This document shows, one piece after another, positions 11,385 to 24,100 of a DNA stretch of 64,000 nt. The first letter of the stretch is position 1; every line of letters begins with the position of its first letter. The notes beneath the pieces are model-generated. The model worked only from the letters and a program-made list of their open reading frames with translations. It was not told where the DNA came from and did not search any database. The DNA comes from Linepithema humile (lineage: Eukaryota; Arthropoda; Insecta; Hymenoptera; Formicidae). The stretch is taken from assembly GCF_040581485.1 (NCBI RefSeq), contig NC_090134.1, forward strand, positions 2,976,001 through 3,040,000, in the 5' to 3' direction. The position numbers and the translations under genes are program-made.

Positions 11385-11507
11385 AGGTCTGTTCTTTATA
11401 GCTGAACTGGCTGCACTAGTTCAGAGTTTATCTTTTTCCCTCCATATTGGAAGAAGAAAGATAAACTCTGAACTAGTGCAGCCAGCTCAACTATAAAGAA
11501 CAGATCT
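11385..11507. repeat. Foldback element 1 (123 bp, 45-50 bp arms)
   Basis: The left arm (AGGTCTGTTCTTTATAG... from 11385) is repeated inverted in the right arm ending ...CTATAAAGAACAGATCT at 11507, with only a few mismatches. A loop of about 20 bases lies around 11440-11455. The trinucleotide ATA flanks both ends (11382-11384 and 11508-11510), as expected of a target-site duplication. It is likely a non-autonomous miniature inverted-repeat element. Confidence 0.8.
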
Positions 11508-11560
11508 ATAATGTACCAAAGAGATCCGCCAATCAAGAACGTAATTATTAAGAATGCAAT

Positions 11561-11740
11561 AGGCCGAATTTCCACTGAGCGCGTCACGCGCGACGTCATC
11601 CGCACGTCACGAATTAACCAATCAAAACATCCCATTTTATTGCATTATTTGCCGCGCGAATAAAATGGGATGTTTTGATTGGTTAATTCGTGATGCGGCG
11701 GACAACGCGACGCGTGACGCGCTCAGTGGGAATTCGGCCA
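11561..11740. repeat. Foldback element 2 (180 bp, about 80-bp arms)
   Basis: The left arm GGCCGAATTTCCACTGAGCG... (11562) returns inverted as ...CGCTCAGTGGGAATTCGGCC (ends 11739). The arms differ mainly near GCGTCACGCG and CGTCACG. The inner arms carry CCAATCAAAACATCCCA, so the hairpin presents two opposed CCAAT boxes. A short TA or AT duplication may flank it; the exact boundary is ambiguous by one base. It lies 54 bp from foldback element 1. Confidence 0.8.
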
Positions 11741-11985
11741 TAGTGTAACATTATTTTCATTGCACACAATTTCTTTGTTATGTGCATTATTCAGCTACAC
11801 AAGTTTGTCTGAATGGACTTTAATAGAGAGTGCCTGCATTGCTCATGTAAATGTTCATTCGGAGCGCGCGATTGGTCGAATCGGTCAGTCAAATCTTAGC
11901 CGTTTTCTTTGAAATTCGCAATCCATTACGCGAAATATCGCCGTTAGTTTTTCCTCGAAAAGTAGTGATTTAATTTTATGGAATT

Positions 11986-12058
11986 ATGACAGAGACACAA
12001 CAAAAGACCAAGTGTATTACTCTGAAAGGCTCCGCTGAATTGGTTACACAATATCTGC
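11986..12058 (+). CDS. Mad2: Mad2 exon 1
   Basis: 73 nt; ends CTGC|GTAAGT in phase 1. Intron 12059-12130 is only 72 bp. Confidence 0.93.
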
Positions 12059-12785
12059 GTAAGTATAATCTTGTCAGTGATAATTAATTTACAAACACTT
12101 GTAACCTCTCTGATTGTTATTTCATTGCAGTGTATGGAGTCAACAGTATACTCTATCAACGAGGAATTTATCCACCAGAGACGTTTCAGCCTTCTGAACA
12201 CTTTGGCTTATACATCTTTAGATCCACGGACGAAAAGATCACATCTTTTTTAGATACTGTTCTGGGACAAATCCAGGAATGGCTTGTGCAACGTAAGGTA
12301 CGTAAGATCACACTTGTCATAACAAATGTGAACACAAAGGAGGTTTTGGAGAAGTGGGACTTCAAGGTTGATTATGAAGATCAAAAGGCAAATGGAACTG
12401 ATAGCAATATCAAAGCTGATTTGCCTGAAATGGGAACAAAGGATGTGAAAACTATACAGAAAGAAATACGGGAAGTGATTCGTCAAATCACAGGTAATTC
12501 CTAGTTACGTGGAGATTTTAAGCAAATCTGTTTTTCAGATTCTTTTTTTACTGTGTTCGGTTTGTAATATAATATATTCTTGCAGGTACAGTGAGTTTTT
12601 TGCCACTTTTGGACTGTTTGTGCTCTTTTGACATACTTACATACACAGTACCTGACTGTAGCATTCCTAATCAGTGGGACGAAACTCAGCCAGTTTTTAT
12701 TGCAAACAGTCAGGAGGTTCAACTGAGAACATTTTCAACTTCTATACATAAAATGGATACTGTAGTTAGTTACAAAAATATTTGA
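11986..12785 (+). CDS. Mad2: Mad2 spindle assembly checkpoint protein (HORMA domain)
   Basis: Mad2 binds Mad1 at unattached kinetochores and, in its closed form, Cdc20, joining the mitotic checkpoint complex that inhibits the anaphase-promoting complex. Three exons (11986-12058, 12131-12493, 12586-12785) join in phase 1 and 1 to give 211 aa; the human protein has 205. The ATG at 11986 was chosen because MTETQQKTKCITLKGSAEL aligns with the human N-terminus (ITLRGSAE). Conserved blocks include YGVNSILYQRGIYPPETF, VLEKWDFKV, IREVIRQITG, FLPLLDCLCSFDILTYT and LRTFSTSIHKMDTVVSYK. The HORMA fold spans about residues 12-205, with the mobile safety belt at the C-terminus. The C-terminus ends KNI, a few residues shorter than in vertebrates, and the loop around residues 112-132 is longer. 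The gene appears intact. Confidence 0.97.
12131..12493 (+). CDS. Mad2: Mad2 exon 2
   Basis: 363 nt between TTGCAG| and ACAG|GTAATT. It encodes residues 25-146, the main beta-sheet and central helices of the HORMA domain. Confidence 0.95.
12586..12785 (+). CDS. Mad2: Mad2 exon 3
   Basis: 200 nt from CTTGCAG| to TGA at 12783-12785. It encodes the C-terminal safety-belt part (VSFLPLLD... to ...SYKNI). Confidence 0.95.
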
Positions 12786-12807
12786 GGCTTTATATGATTT
12801 CTCTCGC

Positions 12808-12813
12808 AATAAA
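12808..12813 (+). terminator. Poly(A) signal of Mad2
   Basis: AATAAA 23 bp after the stop codon. Further AATAAA copies lie downstream (for example near 13037). Confidence 0.65.
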
Positions 12814-14100
12814 TGTAAATATATAAATTGCATTTTGTCTGCTTATGTGCCACTATTATCAACCACTATTGCCAAAGATTGGTCTTTAATTGTTGCTTAT
12901 ATTGTCTCATAAGAATTAGTGATTGTGAATTATACAACATAATTTTTAAAATATTTATGACACTTTAATTAATATGTAACATTTAAATAACGTATCCATT
13001 TTCAATATGTTTTGTACAAATATATTTTTCAAAGAAATAAACCAGTCTTCTTTCTTTTAGACATATGTAAAGTACTCAGAGAAAAAGGAATACAAAATTG
13101 TAAATACTATTATACATCAAATTATTTTAATGATATGAATTAAAAACTATAATAATAACATAATAGTATATTTATAGTTACTTTTTGTTCTTATATTAAT
13201 AATAAACTTTATAAGTTCCATTTTTTCGAGTACTCACCAATTATGAATAATTATAATAAATAATAGAGAAATTATATTTTTTGCATATGTGGAAAAAAGA
13301 GATGTATCAGAATTCGTAAAAGGAAGTAATTAAATAGTAAAGAAGTATATGCAGCAAAAATTTTAGCAGATTTATTAAAACATGATTGTTTAGTATACTT
13401 AATACAAGAGTTACATTTGCTTATTTGGTAAAGCATGAAATACATCTGAAATAAAAAGCATTTTCATTGATAGATGTTTAATTGTCTAATGTTAATGTTT
13501 TTCAGTGTAAGACCTTTTATAAATTTATAATTCTCTTTCTAATTTCAATTATTTCTTAATGATTTCTTGCATTATACCATCTTGGAATCTTATGTTAAAC
13601 ATAAGATTGGAATTATATGTAATTCAAATATAAGAGTTATATTCTTTTAATGTAAGCAAAACATATTGTACAAATACATATTTATAGATCTGAAAGATTA
13701 ATATAACGTAATCTACCTAGTTTGGATATAAATAAAATGTCTGTAATAAAAATTATCTTGTGCTTTATATGCACTGCTGTTTCTTTACAATATCAATACT
13801 TAGTATTTTATCTGATGACAAATCTAAATGAATAAAAATATAATGAATTGTATTTGTTTATGCTTGTGTTATCACAATTATATATATATTTACATAATGA
13901 ATGCATTATAATTATTATGCATCATTGTGTTTGTAAGCTTTTAGCTTTTAATTTGAATTTTTGTTAGTAGTAAATATAATTATAATATAGTTATTTTAAA
14001 TAAAATATATTATTAATTAAAACAATTTATTAAAAATAGTTTGTTTATTAAAAATGTTTTATTCAATGTTTTAATCGTGAAACTATCCGTTTGTAATATT
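12814..14100. other. AT-rich intergenic stretch after Mad2
   Basis: Very AT-rich and without exon-like segments. It holds the Mad2 3' flank and short TA runs (for example 13882-13890). Confidence 0.5.
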
Positions 14101-14424
14101 GCCATATCAAGAGATACATTTGTATTTCGCGCCATTTTCTTGCAAACGTATTTCGGCGCTGCGTGCGCAACCTAAACAGTTTCATTCCGCGCGTCGTTTC
14201 AGAACGTAGAATGCAAATGCTTCGCGAATAATTGCAGTGAATCTTAATCGTATTAATCTGTATTAAATAATGCATAATGAGCGTGAATTTTTATCGGGGG
14301 TATTGATTAAAGTGATGCGCGATTGTCGGAACATATTATTTATCACGATTGTTCACGATTAATTGTGTTTCGAAACGGTATGTCGATCATTGTTGACGCG
14401 GATTGAAATAGGCAGAGTATACCA
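14100..14424 (+). promoter_or_regulatory. Possible promoter and 5' UTR exon of a rightward gene
   Basis: A GC-richer block (14120-14400) includes GCGCCATTTTC, a YY1/Pho-like site, and ends in ACCA|GTGAGT, a good donor at 14424/14425. It could be a non-coding first exon spliced to 14819. No TATA box is seen. The transcription start cannot be placed. Confidence 0.3.
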
Positions 14425-14818
14425 GTGAGTACAGATTTTAATATTATAGACGTGCATACAATAATGAGTAAAGCGTGATATATTAGATGCAACATTTAAT
14501 TAGATGTAACATATTGAAAATTCAGCTCATTGGAAATAAATTAGGTAAAACATGATACACTTACATCTAACAACCTTGACGTGATCGCCAAGACAATCAT
14601 TATTTGTTTCACTCGTTCTGAGTGCACACACAATATCGAATTAACTACGCAATTTTTAAAGTAATAATAATTTACTATAATTATGTACATGGATGTGTTC
14701 TGCACAAAGTGCATTTTATTTGGCATTTTATTTTATGTGATATCTTCAAAATGTATTGTAAATTTATTTATTTATAATTTTTGACTGTGAATTGTATAGA
14801 TTGATATTTCTTTTGCAG

Positions 14819-15151
14819 ATGTGTGACTGACAACAAAATAAATGCAACCGAGTTTTTTATATTCTTTGATGGGGTTGATACAGAACAATTTAAGGCGAGA
14901 TCTGTATGGATGAAGTAAACTGCAATATCCTGGCTGGTGAGTATAATTATTTGTTTAAATATGCATAATTATTTACTTATGCATATAATTTTGACATACA
15001 TACACAATTATAATTTATATAAATTAAATATTTATTAAGATGCTTGAAAATGCCTATTAATTTTATACGCTGCTATAATCTGTATGTTCTTTTGTATTTT
15101 ACAGATCAACTTTGCAGATCAACAACTCCGCTGCTGCTGCGTATTGTGCCG
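14819..15151 (+). CDS. First two coding exons of an unidentified gene (N-terminus only)
   Basis: Exon 14819-14936 follows CTTTTGCAG and ends GCTG|GTGAGT; exon 15105-15151 follows TATTTTACAG and ends CCG|GTAAGT. An ATG at 14906 reads MDEVNCNILAD across the join and then QLCRSTTPLLLRIVP, ending in phase 0 at 15151. No stop breaks the frame. An upstream ATG at 14842 opens a 23-codon frame whose TGA (14911-14913) overlaps the main start, so it would act as an inhibitory uORF. I do not recognise the N-terminus. Later exons are not found nearby, so the gene either has very long introns to the right or is a spliced non-coding RNA. The splice sites are seen directly; coding is inferred. Confidence 0.4.
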
Positions 15152-18100
15152 GTAAGTCAATATGACTTGTGTGTTTTATTCTTTAATAATTATTAAATTT
15201 AATATTATATCTTGTCTCATTGTAATTTCTCATAGCAATTTATAATTTTTATTCACTCATAATTTCTAGTTAATGATTGAATTATAATTCATAGTTTAAT
15301 TTAGCAGAATTCAAATTATACATATCCTAATCTTTGCTAAATAACATTAATTTAAAACAATTATATTATTAAGTTTATTAGTAATAAAAATTTATGTCGA
15401 TTGAAAAGCTAGACAGTTAAGTTGAAATCTCTACTAAATTAATTTTTGCGAAATGATGCATGATAATTATGGTGCGATATAAATAAACACATAAATCTAT
15501 TATTATTTACAGATTATTTAAAATATACATAATTATGATAACACATATACATATTTACAATTATGTAATTGTTTTTTATTCAAATAATTAGCATGTATTT
15601 TAAAGATTTATTCTTGGGGTGTCGTTAGTTTTACAATTTTTTAAACGAAATTATTAAAATTTACTGCAAAAGCTTTTATACATATATCACGAAAAATGTT
15701 TAAAAAGCATTATTTTATTTTTGCAATGTTGTTACAAGTATAAGTATTTTCCATTTATTCGATCATGTATCTAGATAGTTACTATTTGTCGTATTATATT
15801 TGGATATATATATGGAAGTAAAAATTTCGATGTGCATCTGTTTTGCCCTATTTTGATCACAGAAATATTTTATGAATTTTTTAATCTTGTACCATTTTAA
15901 TCTTGCATTATTTTACATTAATCTGTAATTACGATTTTATCGTTTATTTTGCATAATAATTACAGATCATAAATGAATCTTGTTTCTTAACTTAGGGAGA
16001 AAGTAAATATTTTGAAACACATAGAGAGCGTAACATTTTTTATTGCATATTGTTCATTAGGCGATATCGTCATAAATGTGGCGTTTTCTCCTCAAAGAGT
16101 AGCCAATTATCGGAATAAAAGAGTATCGCATCTTCCATTTATATCTGTCCCGAGCGCGTCTCGGTCTTGTCGATACACGATCGAAGAAGATCGTTCCGGG
16201 AAACATCGATGCCTTTATTAGTAATTCGCCGTTACGTCTCTTTTACAATAATTTCGCTATTAACGTTAATACTTCGTGCTGCTAGAATTAGCCATATTAG
16301 TTCACAGTGCGTAGTCTCTTTGCTATAAAGACTATCGCGGAACGCAAACGTTCGCTTTACGCGATATTGACTCGGTCCGTTTGGCTCATTTTTGAGACAT
16401 ATGGTACTTTTGAGAAAATAGTACTTTCGAATATTCAAAATCATAAAATATATTCTAGACTCTTGATGTAATTTTATAAACATTTTAGATTTCGATGATT
16501 TACCTTTGCAAATGTCAAGTATTCTATATTTATGCGAATAACATCAACAAGTTTTTCATTTTTTTATCTTTAATGAATAATTCAGATTTTTATGATTTAA
16601 CATAGTTGTCTTATTTTAATATCTATTTTTTCTTAAATTAACATTGTGAAAATGATGTAAAGCCAAGAATTTTTTGGTAGATAAAAATGATACATTTTGC
16701 AGGAGATAATTTTTATTTCTAACGTTGCGATGTTTCGCGAATATAATTGTGTACAATTAGACGTTTATAAGATTTCCAACTCGAAATATGTATTCTCTTT
16801 CTCCTCAAAAGTACGTGATTTATACCAAAGACGGACGTTACACTCGTAATAATTTTCCGCACTCAAGCCATACGCTTTTTAAATGTGCCCTAGACTAGTT
16901 TTACTCCGAATTCGTTTTTATCTCACACACACTGCGAAAGCTGCTGAAAATACGCTGCAGTTTTACAAACGTATTTATCTCGCTGATCCGCAACACCGTA
17001 AGAGAGCGACACATCAGACAGTTGACGGTAATCGAATTCGCTAGTTCATGATTCGTTTAAAGTCATTTCGCGATGTAAATTAGCGAGACAAGATATACTT
17101 CGTTAGAAAAATTCGTGGAAAAGAAGATATATACGTAACAAAGAAAAAAATCATTTTTTAGCTAATAATCACTGAAGTTCAATGTTACGTAGTAAATGTA
17201 GAAGTTACAGTTTAATGAGTAAAATTGATACTGATTGAAAGTGAATTTTAAATAGGATATTAATAATAGTTTTACTATTAGCCTCTTAATTGTCGGAATG
17301 TAGTTTTATTCGAATTTTTCTCCAATGACAGCAAAAGTTGTTTGGAGCAATTGCGCAAAAATAAGCTCTCCCTTAATTTTTGTATACTTTTTTTATATAT
17401 TCTATTTTTGTATATATTCTACTACTTTTATTTCGTGATTCATAATAATTTAAAGTGGCGACATTGTTCACGATAGATAGGTCCTTTTGTCGCAACTTAT
17501 ACGATATAACGGTGCAGCACGGTTCGCGTCTTTAGTAACATTATGCGGTAATTCTTCGCAAATACCGTAGAAACGCGTCTCTAGTAAAAACATTGAAAAA
17601 TAAACAACGCGAAATAATATACAATATTTTACAGTAGCGCTTAGTATACTAGTGATTGGGCATCGTCCTCGCAGAACGGTGATTCGCGGTGATCATTTGA
17701 GAAATAGCTTTGATCGTGTCGTTCGATCGTATTCTTCATACAATCCGGGTTCTACGAGTCACAAATACTCTCTTTCTTTCTCTCTCTCTCTTTCGATTGC
17801 AATTTTGATCGAATACGTGAGAGGATAGAAATCGATACTATCGTTAAAGTACTAACATCCCGGTCACTATAATTGATAAAGTAAACATCCATCGTTAATT
17901 AATCAATTGCCGATATGATGGACGTATGCGCGTGATGCTCAATCACCGTTCCGCGGTCCCATCCATCTCGTGGACCGAAAATCCATTTTCTTCTTACGTG
18001 TAAAATTGCGTTCGATCGCGACGCGGTATTTCGCGCGAAACGTACGCAAAACGGCACGCCGCATTGTCATTTTATTTATACATCTCTACTTAAGTTTATC

Positions 18101-21100
18101 TTGGACTAACGCTATATCGATTTACGATCATTTTTTTATGCGTAAAATATCATAAAATACATTCTTTCTTTTGTTCACTATTCGCAGACTCGCCGTCTTG
18201 TCTCGGTAATCGCGCATTCGTGTCGAGTCAATGTTAAACGAATCATTAAAGAATCTTGAAGAATTTAAGAATTAAATTGATTTAATATTTTGACAAATTA
18301 AACTAATATTTTGAATAATATAATATTATATTTCTGAATAGTTATCAAAAATTGTTTTGCGTTTTTTCACAGTATATCACATATGTATTTTTAAAATGTA
18401 TAAAAATTAAAAATACATTTTATGTTTTTATATATTGTTGAATAACAAAACAAATAATATTGCACCAATTTCATACTATGTTGTAGAAATTGAGAATTAT
18501 ATACAAAAATAATATTTTTCAATGAAGATTTTTAATATTATTTGTGCAGCTTTTATCCATTGGCATTTTCGCTGCAATAAAATCAAAACTCGATTAATAT
18601 CGACTCGCGTGATATCGATTGTTACGGCAAGTCTTACGATGACTCACGATGACTTTCATACAAATCGTTCGATAGGTACGAGCGACGAAATGAATTCGAC
18701 GAAAAAGCACGGCGGCACTAGTAAGCTTGCACGGACATCATACGCTACGGCGATCTCTCTTTCTCTTCTTCTTGTTTGAGAGTCCTTTCGGTTTACATAG
18801 CTAGAATCGCAAAGTACTTTCCGTTTCTCATCACATGAGAGAACGATTCGGAACACTCTGCTCGTTTGTTCGCCCACAAAACTACCTATACATAATTGTA
18901 TGTTTCTAAAATGTAAAAAGTAAGCGCATGCGTCCACTCTCGTCGACGGAAGCACGAAACGTGTTCGGTCATTATTTGTACTACCAGCAAATGATAAAAA
19001 ATATCGCTTTGGAATTTTTTGTTAATTTTTCTCAAAGTATTTTACATCATAATTTTGTGACGATTTATATACTGAAAAGTAAAAATGATAGAAAAAGTGA
19101 AGAAAGTTAAATAAGCTATAATTATAAACGTGTGATTGTCAAAATAATTTAACAATTTTTACTCCACCATGAGAAACGTATTTATAATTTAATATCAAAA
19201 GAATTTAATATCGGAAAATTTAATTTGTTAAATTTTATTTTTGAATAATTTAATGATGCGCGATATAATTCTATAAAAATAATTTTTAAACAATCGTACG
19301 CAGAATGAAAACATGAATTATTATAAGAAATTCTTAGAAATCATTCGCATTCGCTATTACGGTCGCGATGAGGTTGAAAATGTAATTACTCGTCTCTTCT
19401 AGCAAAAGCTGCTCTTATGCCAATGTTTATTGCGAGCTTCGTTAATTAAAGTGTACCTGGTTTTACTATTGAGTGGCGACAACGTAACTGGTTGAAAATC
19501 GAAAAGCACGGGAGAAACCATGTCATCGTCGTCGTACAATTTCACCATGTCTTCTGTTACTCGCCTTTCACGTTTGTTTGTGTTTTCCGTTCCGCGGGCG
19601 GAAAACGAGGAATCGACACGTTTCGATCGCGCGAGAGTCGACGCATTGCGCCGGACGCCTAAAAAAGGAGGTACGAGGGATTATTTTGTACAATTGGGGC
19701 ACCCTGAACGCGTCATTGAGGCCGGATTTCTTTTCGGCGAAATCTCTTTGGAGCACTTTTTCGCGGTTGACGCAGGTCTTCTCTTAGCGTACAAACATTT
19801 GTGACATATCTTCCGGCTTGCATACAAATTTTTCGGCTTTAATATATTCACAATTTTAGTGTCCATTTCTCGAGACTTGAGATGTATGTCTGATACTTTG
19901 AATTTTAAAGCTAGTATAACTAAGAAAGATAACTTCAAATCACTGTGGTGAAAATAAAGGAAATACGTGACAAAGATAAAGGAAATATAATATTTCATAA
20001 TATAATTTCGTAAGCGTAAAGAAATTGAAACGTTTTTTCGCAATATAAATTTGTGGAATATATAAACATATATATATATGAATTAACTATCTCGTTTCGT
20101 ATTAATCTATAAAATATTCTAAAGCCTAATTAGAATTTGGAACTAAAGTGGTTTATGTAACTGTAAGACACTTTTGCTAATTAATGCTATGTTCCGTTTG
20201 TAGATGTTGAAAATTTTGCGTTACTTGTTATTGCTTGTCCGGAAGATATCGCGGTCTCCTCTGCGTAAAACTCTGATCCTGAAAATCCTATTACAGTACT
20301 CGAGATCATCCTCGTGAGTCCCTCTTCGTGCGCAATCCCGTAAAATGATATCACGACATCTCTGCTGTACTACGTCGATCTGCGCGTGTGCCCTATGGCA
20401 TGGTTTTACGACGGCTTTTCTCTCTTATTCCACTTTCCTCTCGCTTACAAATCTCGCCGAAAACGTGAGGTTTGAAACTCTTTGATACACTTTCCCTTCT
20501 GTCCTATCACAAATCACAAGCGCGGTTTCGTTCCTCGATCGACTTGTACGACGTGAAATGAATTATTCGGCGAGCTCTGAATTCAATATTTTCATGGAAA
20601 AAAGTAATATAAGCAAACATCGAAAATTGATTCATGTATTTTTGTTACTTTTTTCTTACTATTGTCTGAAAATTGGAAAAATGATATAATCCTGGTTGAG
20701 AGTATTTTTTTTAGAAGTTATTTTGAAGATCATGATTACTTAGAAATATATATATATATATATATTTGAAGTAGAAAATATTCTACAAGAGAATATTTTA
20801 ATAGTTGTAGGACATATTTTAGAATGCTACACAAAAAGAATTAATTTAATAATAATCAGACAATTAAAGAATGTGTCCTCAACGATTATAGATTTTGTTA
20901 ATGTAAGAATTCACATATATGTATCTACGATCAATATCCAGCCGCGGTTTATAATGATTTAATTATGATAATCGTCTTAGTTCAATCAGGATTATAACAA
21001 TTCTCCAATGAATTATAATGAGTGACAGCAAATTGTTCGTAATACTCTTTTTCACGTTTGCTTTTCGTCGTATCCCATGATTTTTTCTCGTCGAACAGAG

Positions 21101-24100
21101 GGCCGAAGTTTTTCTTGCAGATGAGGTGGCGAGATGCGTAGAGATTCGTTAGAAGTTTTCTAATCCCGTCTATGGAAGAGGTTGGTTTCTTCCGGCCAAT
21201 ATGCGAATATTCAGTGTGATAGTCTGTAAGCAAACAATAAAATTTATTCAACATGGATGCTTTGTGAAATCGTCTTGGAAACAAAAAGAAAATAATCTTG
21301 ATTCTCAAACACTCGTTCATATTTTATTCTGTCTTGATCCAAGCCAAAATAAATTCTTTTATATTATTTTAAATATTTTTTCATATATTTGTTAAAGTTC
21401 ACAACACATATTTTTTGCGTATTTTGTTTAATTTCTTATTCGAGAAATTGAAAAATTTAATAAGATTGAAAACCAAAAATGAGAGGAGAAATAAAGAGCA
21501 ATTGACTTAATAGAGATTCCAGATATTTTCTGCAGGTAAATTTATCTTTTGATAAATTAATAAGTTTTTTTATCATAAAATATACGAACTAGATATTACT
21601 TTAAAGTGATGCGATGAGCGATCAACTTAATATAAAAAGAGTATGATAATAAATTAAGGGGGGAATGCATTTGTGATAACTGTTGGTCATTGTCAAAGTT
21701 GCGCCGTTTTGTGCGAACTTGGACAATCTCAGCGGTTTGGCGTGTGTAAAGCACATCGAAGGGGAAGCAGATGATACAGTTTTCCACGAAACTTCCTCTC
21801 TTGCCGTAGTATCCGTAATATCGTTTCGATACGGTTGTTGCTCGCGGTATCACGGATAATGGATAAAGCATCGAGAGACCAAAAGGCTTCTTCTCTCGGT
21901 GCTTCTTCCGTGCCTCATGTCTGTGTCTACCACACGATCTCCGATTCTTCCTCTTCGTTCGTTGCACTCTTCCGTTTTTCTTACGAGGGCTCGGTAGCTA
22001 TTCGGTATAATAGACTATCTCCAGTGCAGTCTCCCCCGTCTTGTCATTCAACAAACGAACAACGTCGTGGCGGGTAATAGAATCGACGTGCTCGACGATA
22101 ATTTATTCTGTTTTTAGCTTTAACAAGAGCGAATGGAAATTTTGTTTTATGGCTCTCGCGTACCGGGTTTTCTTACGAGTCACGTTACACGCGTGATCGG
22201 CTATTGCAAATTGCGATTTAATGAATTCAGCGCGATAATTATCCGACAATCTTGCCAAGATTGTGAATTTTGATTGAACTTCAAGCATCTATTTGCGAGC
22301 TGTCAAATACAGTCAATATTTTGCCGGCGTTATTATGAAAACAAATGATACATTGACTTCCGATTGATAGCCATATAATTCCATTAATGTTAGTCAGCTA
22401 TTTTTAATGGTTTATAATTGGTTTCTTGTTTATAAAAATATTTGATAAATTGTTTTTGATAAAATTACGGAAAGTAATTTAGAAAATTTTGGGTATTTTA
22501 AAAAATTGCACTCTGTGTAATATTGATTTCATCTGTGGGACAACTAACGCTTCAGATGCAGTTATGTTTATAGATTTTAACAATATAATATAATTACACT
22601 AAATAATATTTAGACAAAATGTGGAATAAACAATCCGAGATAACATTTGATTATTACATTTATAATGTTTTTATCGAAATAACCTTATTTAAATAACATT
22701 TTCTCGAATTTAAAATAATTTGAAATAAAAGTTAGATCTAAAGTTACATTTATTTTATAGCGTAAAAAAATGACATATTGATTATTATTGTCGTTAAATT
22801 TGGTTTCATATTCTATTTCCCGAACTTTTTTTTTAATTAACTTTACTATGAGAAGTAAAGGAAACGCGCTCAATAGTATAAATTATTTGACTTTTGATAC
22901 TTTATTGAATTTGAAATTAAATTATCTCTATAAAACTTTAGAATGTTGGCAAAATATTAAAATAAAATTTAAAAAATTGCTATTATGGCAACATTTAGAA
23001 GAATTTATATATTTTTAAAATTAAAATATTGAATTTTTCATTTGTTTTATTTGAAAAGTTAGAAATTTAGATTTATTTCGAGCACTGAATGTATCTTTGT
23101 TCGCTTTGAAGAAGAATGTTTTTCACCAAACTTTCCTCGGATTGCATTCTTCTTGAACAAACTCGCATTACCGTGTGTCCGTCCTCACCTTTGTCGCAAT
23201 CCAGGACGAAGAGTTCCGGGCACAGAGTTGAAACTTTCCACTGCTTCTATAGACCTTCGTCTCACGGAAAAGGGCACTCAACGCGATGGCTTTCGTCCAG
23301 GATAGCTCGCGAAATTTTGACTCACGACGGTCCAGGATGCGGTGTGCGCGAGGATGACGTTGGTCGGCGGCTCGCTTCGTCTCCTGAGGCTCTCCTGTGG
23401 CAGGAAGCGGTGGGCAACATTATTCCTGTAGCGCGAAAGGTGCCGCTAATGCCGTCGGCTCCTTCCGGCCTAATTAGCCCGGAACCATTAAGTTTATCTA
23501 CGAGCATCAGGGTCGCCGGCCTTCCCCGAGGAAACTGTTAGATTGAGGGGCGAGACGCAAGGGGGCAGAGTTCGCTTTTGCTGGGAGCTATGCATTGAAT
23601 GATTAAGTTCGAGCCCGGAAGTAGCTGAGTCATTGGATATTGGGGGTGTGTTAGACACCGAGTCTACGCGTTTATAAATGAGTGCCTGAATCAGAAACAA
23701 TATACTTTATTTCAATCGATATCGAGATCTTGATACTACGATTACAAGTTGTAAGATAGAAATTTTCAAAGATATAACAGATGAAAAATATAGATACAAT
23801 ATACAAATGATAAACATAAGATATAAATATTTCGAATTTTAATAAAATAAAATAATTATTTAAAAAAGCTTTCTATTTTTTTTTAAATAAAGCAATTAAG
23901 TAGTTGTTTGGATTCATCACTTTTCAATTCTTCACGCTCTTCGAAAGAGAAGGGGTTTAATCGAAGTTAGCGAAGTTAACGAGCCAGTGTCTTGAGAGGA
24001 TTAACTTTGGGAAATGGTTGGGTCGTTGTAAACTTAATTAACCGCTCTCCCAATTATTTAATTGAGGTAATCAAGTCTTTCTAATGACTTTTTTACCGTA

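Larger units (their letters stand above)
11160..11985. promoter_or_regulatory. Shared upstream region of divergent Nopp140 and Mad2
   Basis: The two start codons face apart across 826 bp, so the region should contain both promoters. No TATA box is evident. On the Mad2 side an inverted CCAAT box (ATTGG, 11871-11875) is followed about 33 bp later by TTTGAA (11908-11913), which fits the CHR consensus. CCAAT plus CHR is the usual pair in G2/M cell-cycle promoters, but these are short matches. On the Nopp140 side a GGTCACA at 11244-11250 resembles Drosophila core Motif 1 in reverse orientation. The middle of the region is occupied by two foldback elements. Confidence 0.5.

Noticed and set aside
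23116..23541. 141-codon plus-strand frame in a GC-rich island
   Set aside because: No recognisable domain, no paired splice sites, and other frames in the island are nearly as long.
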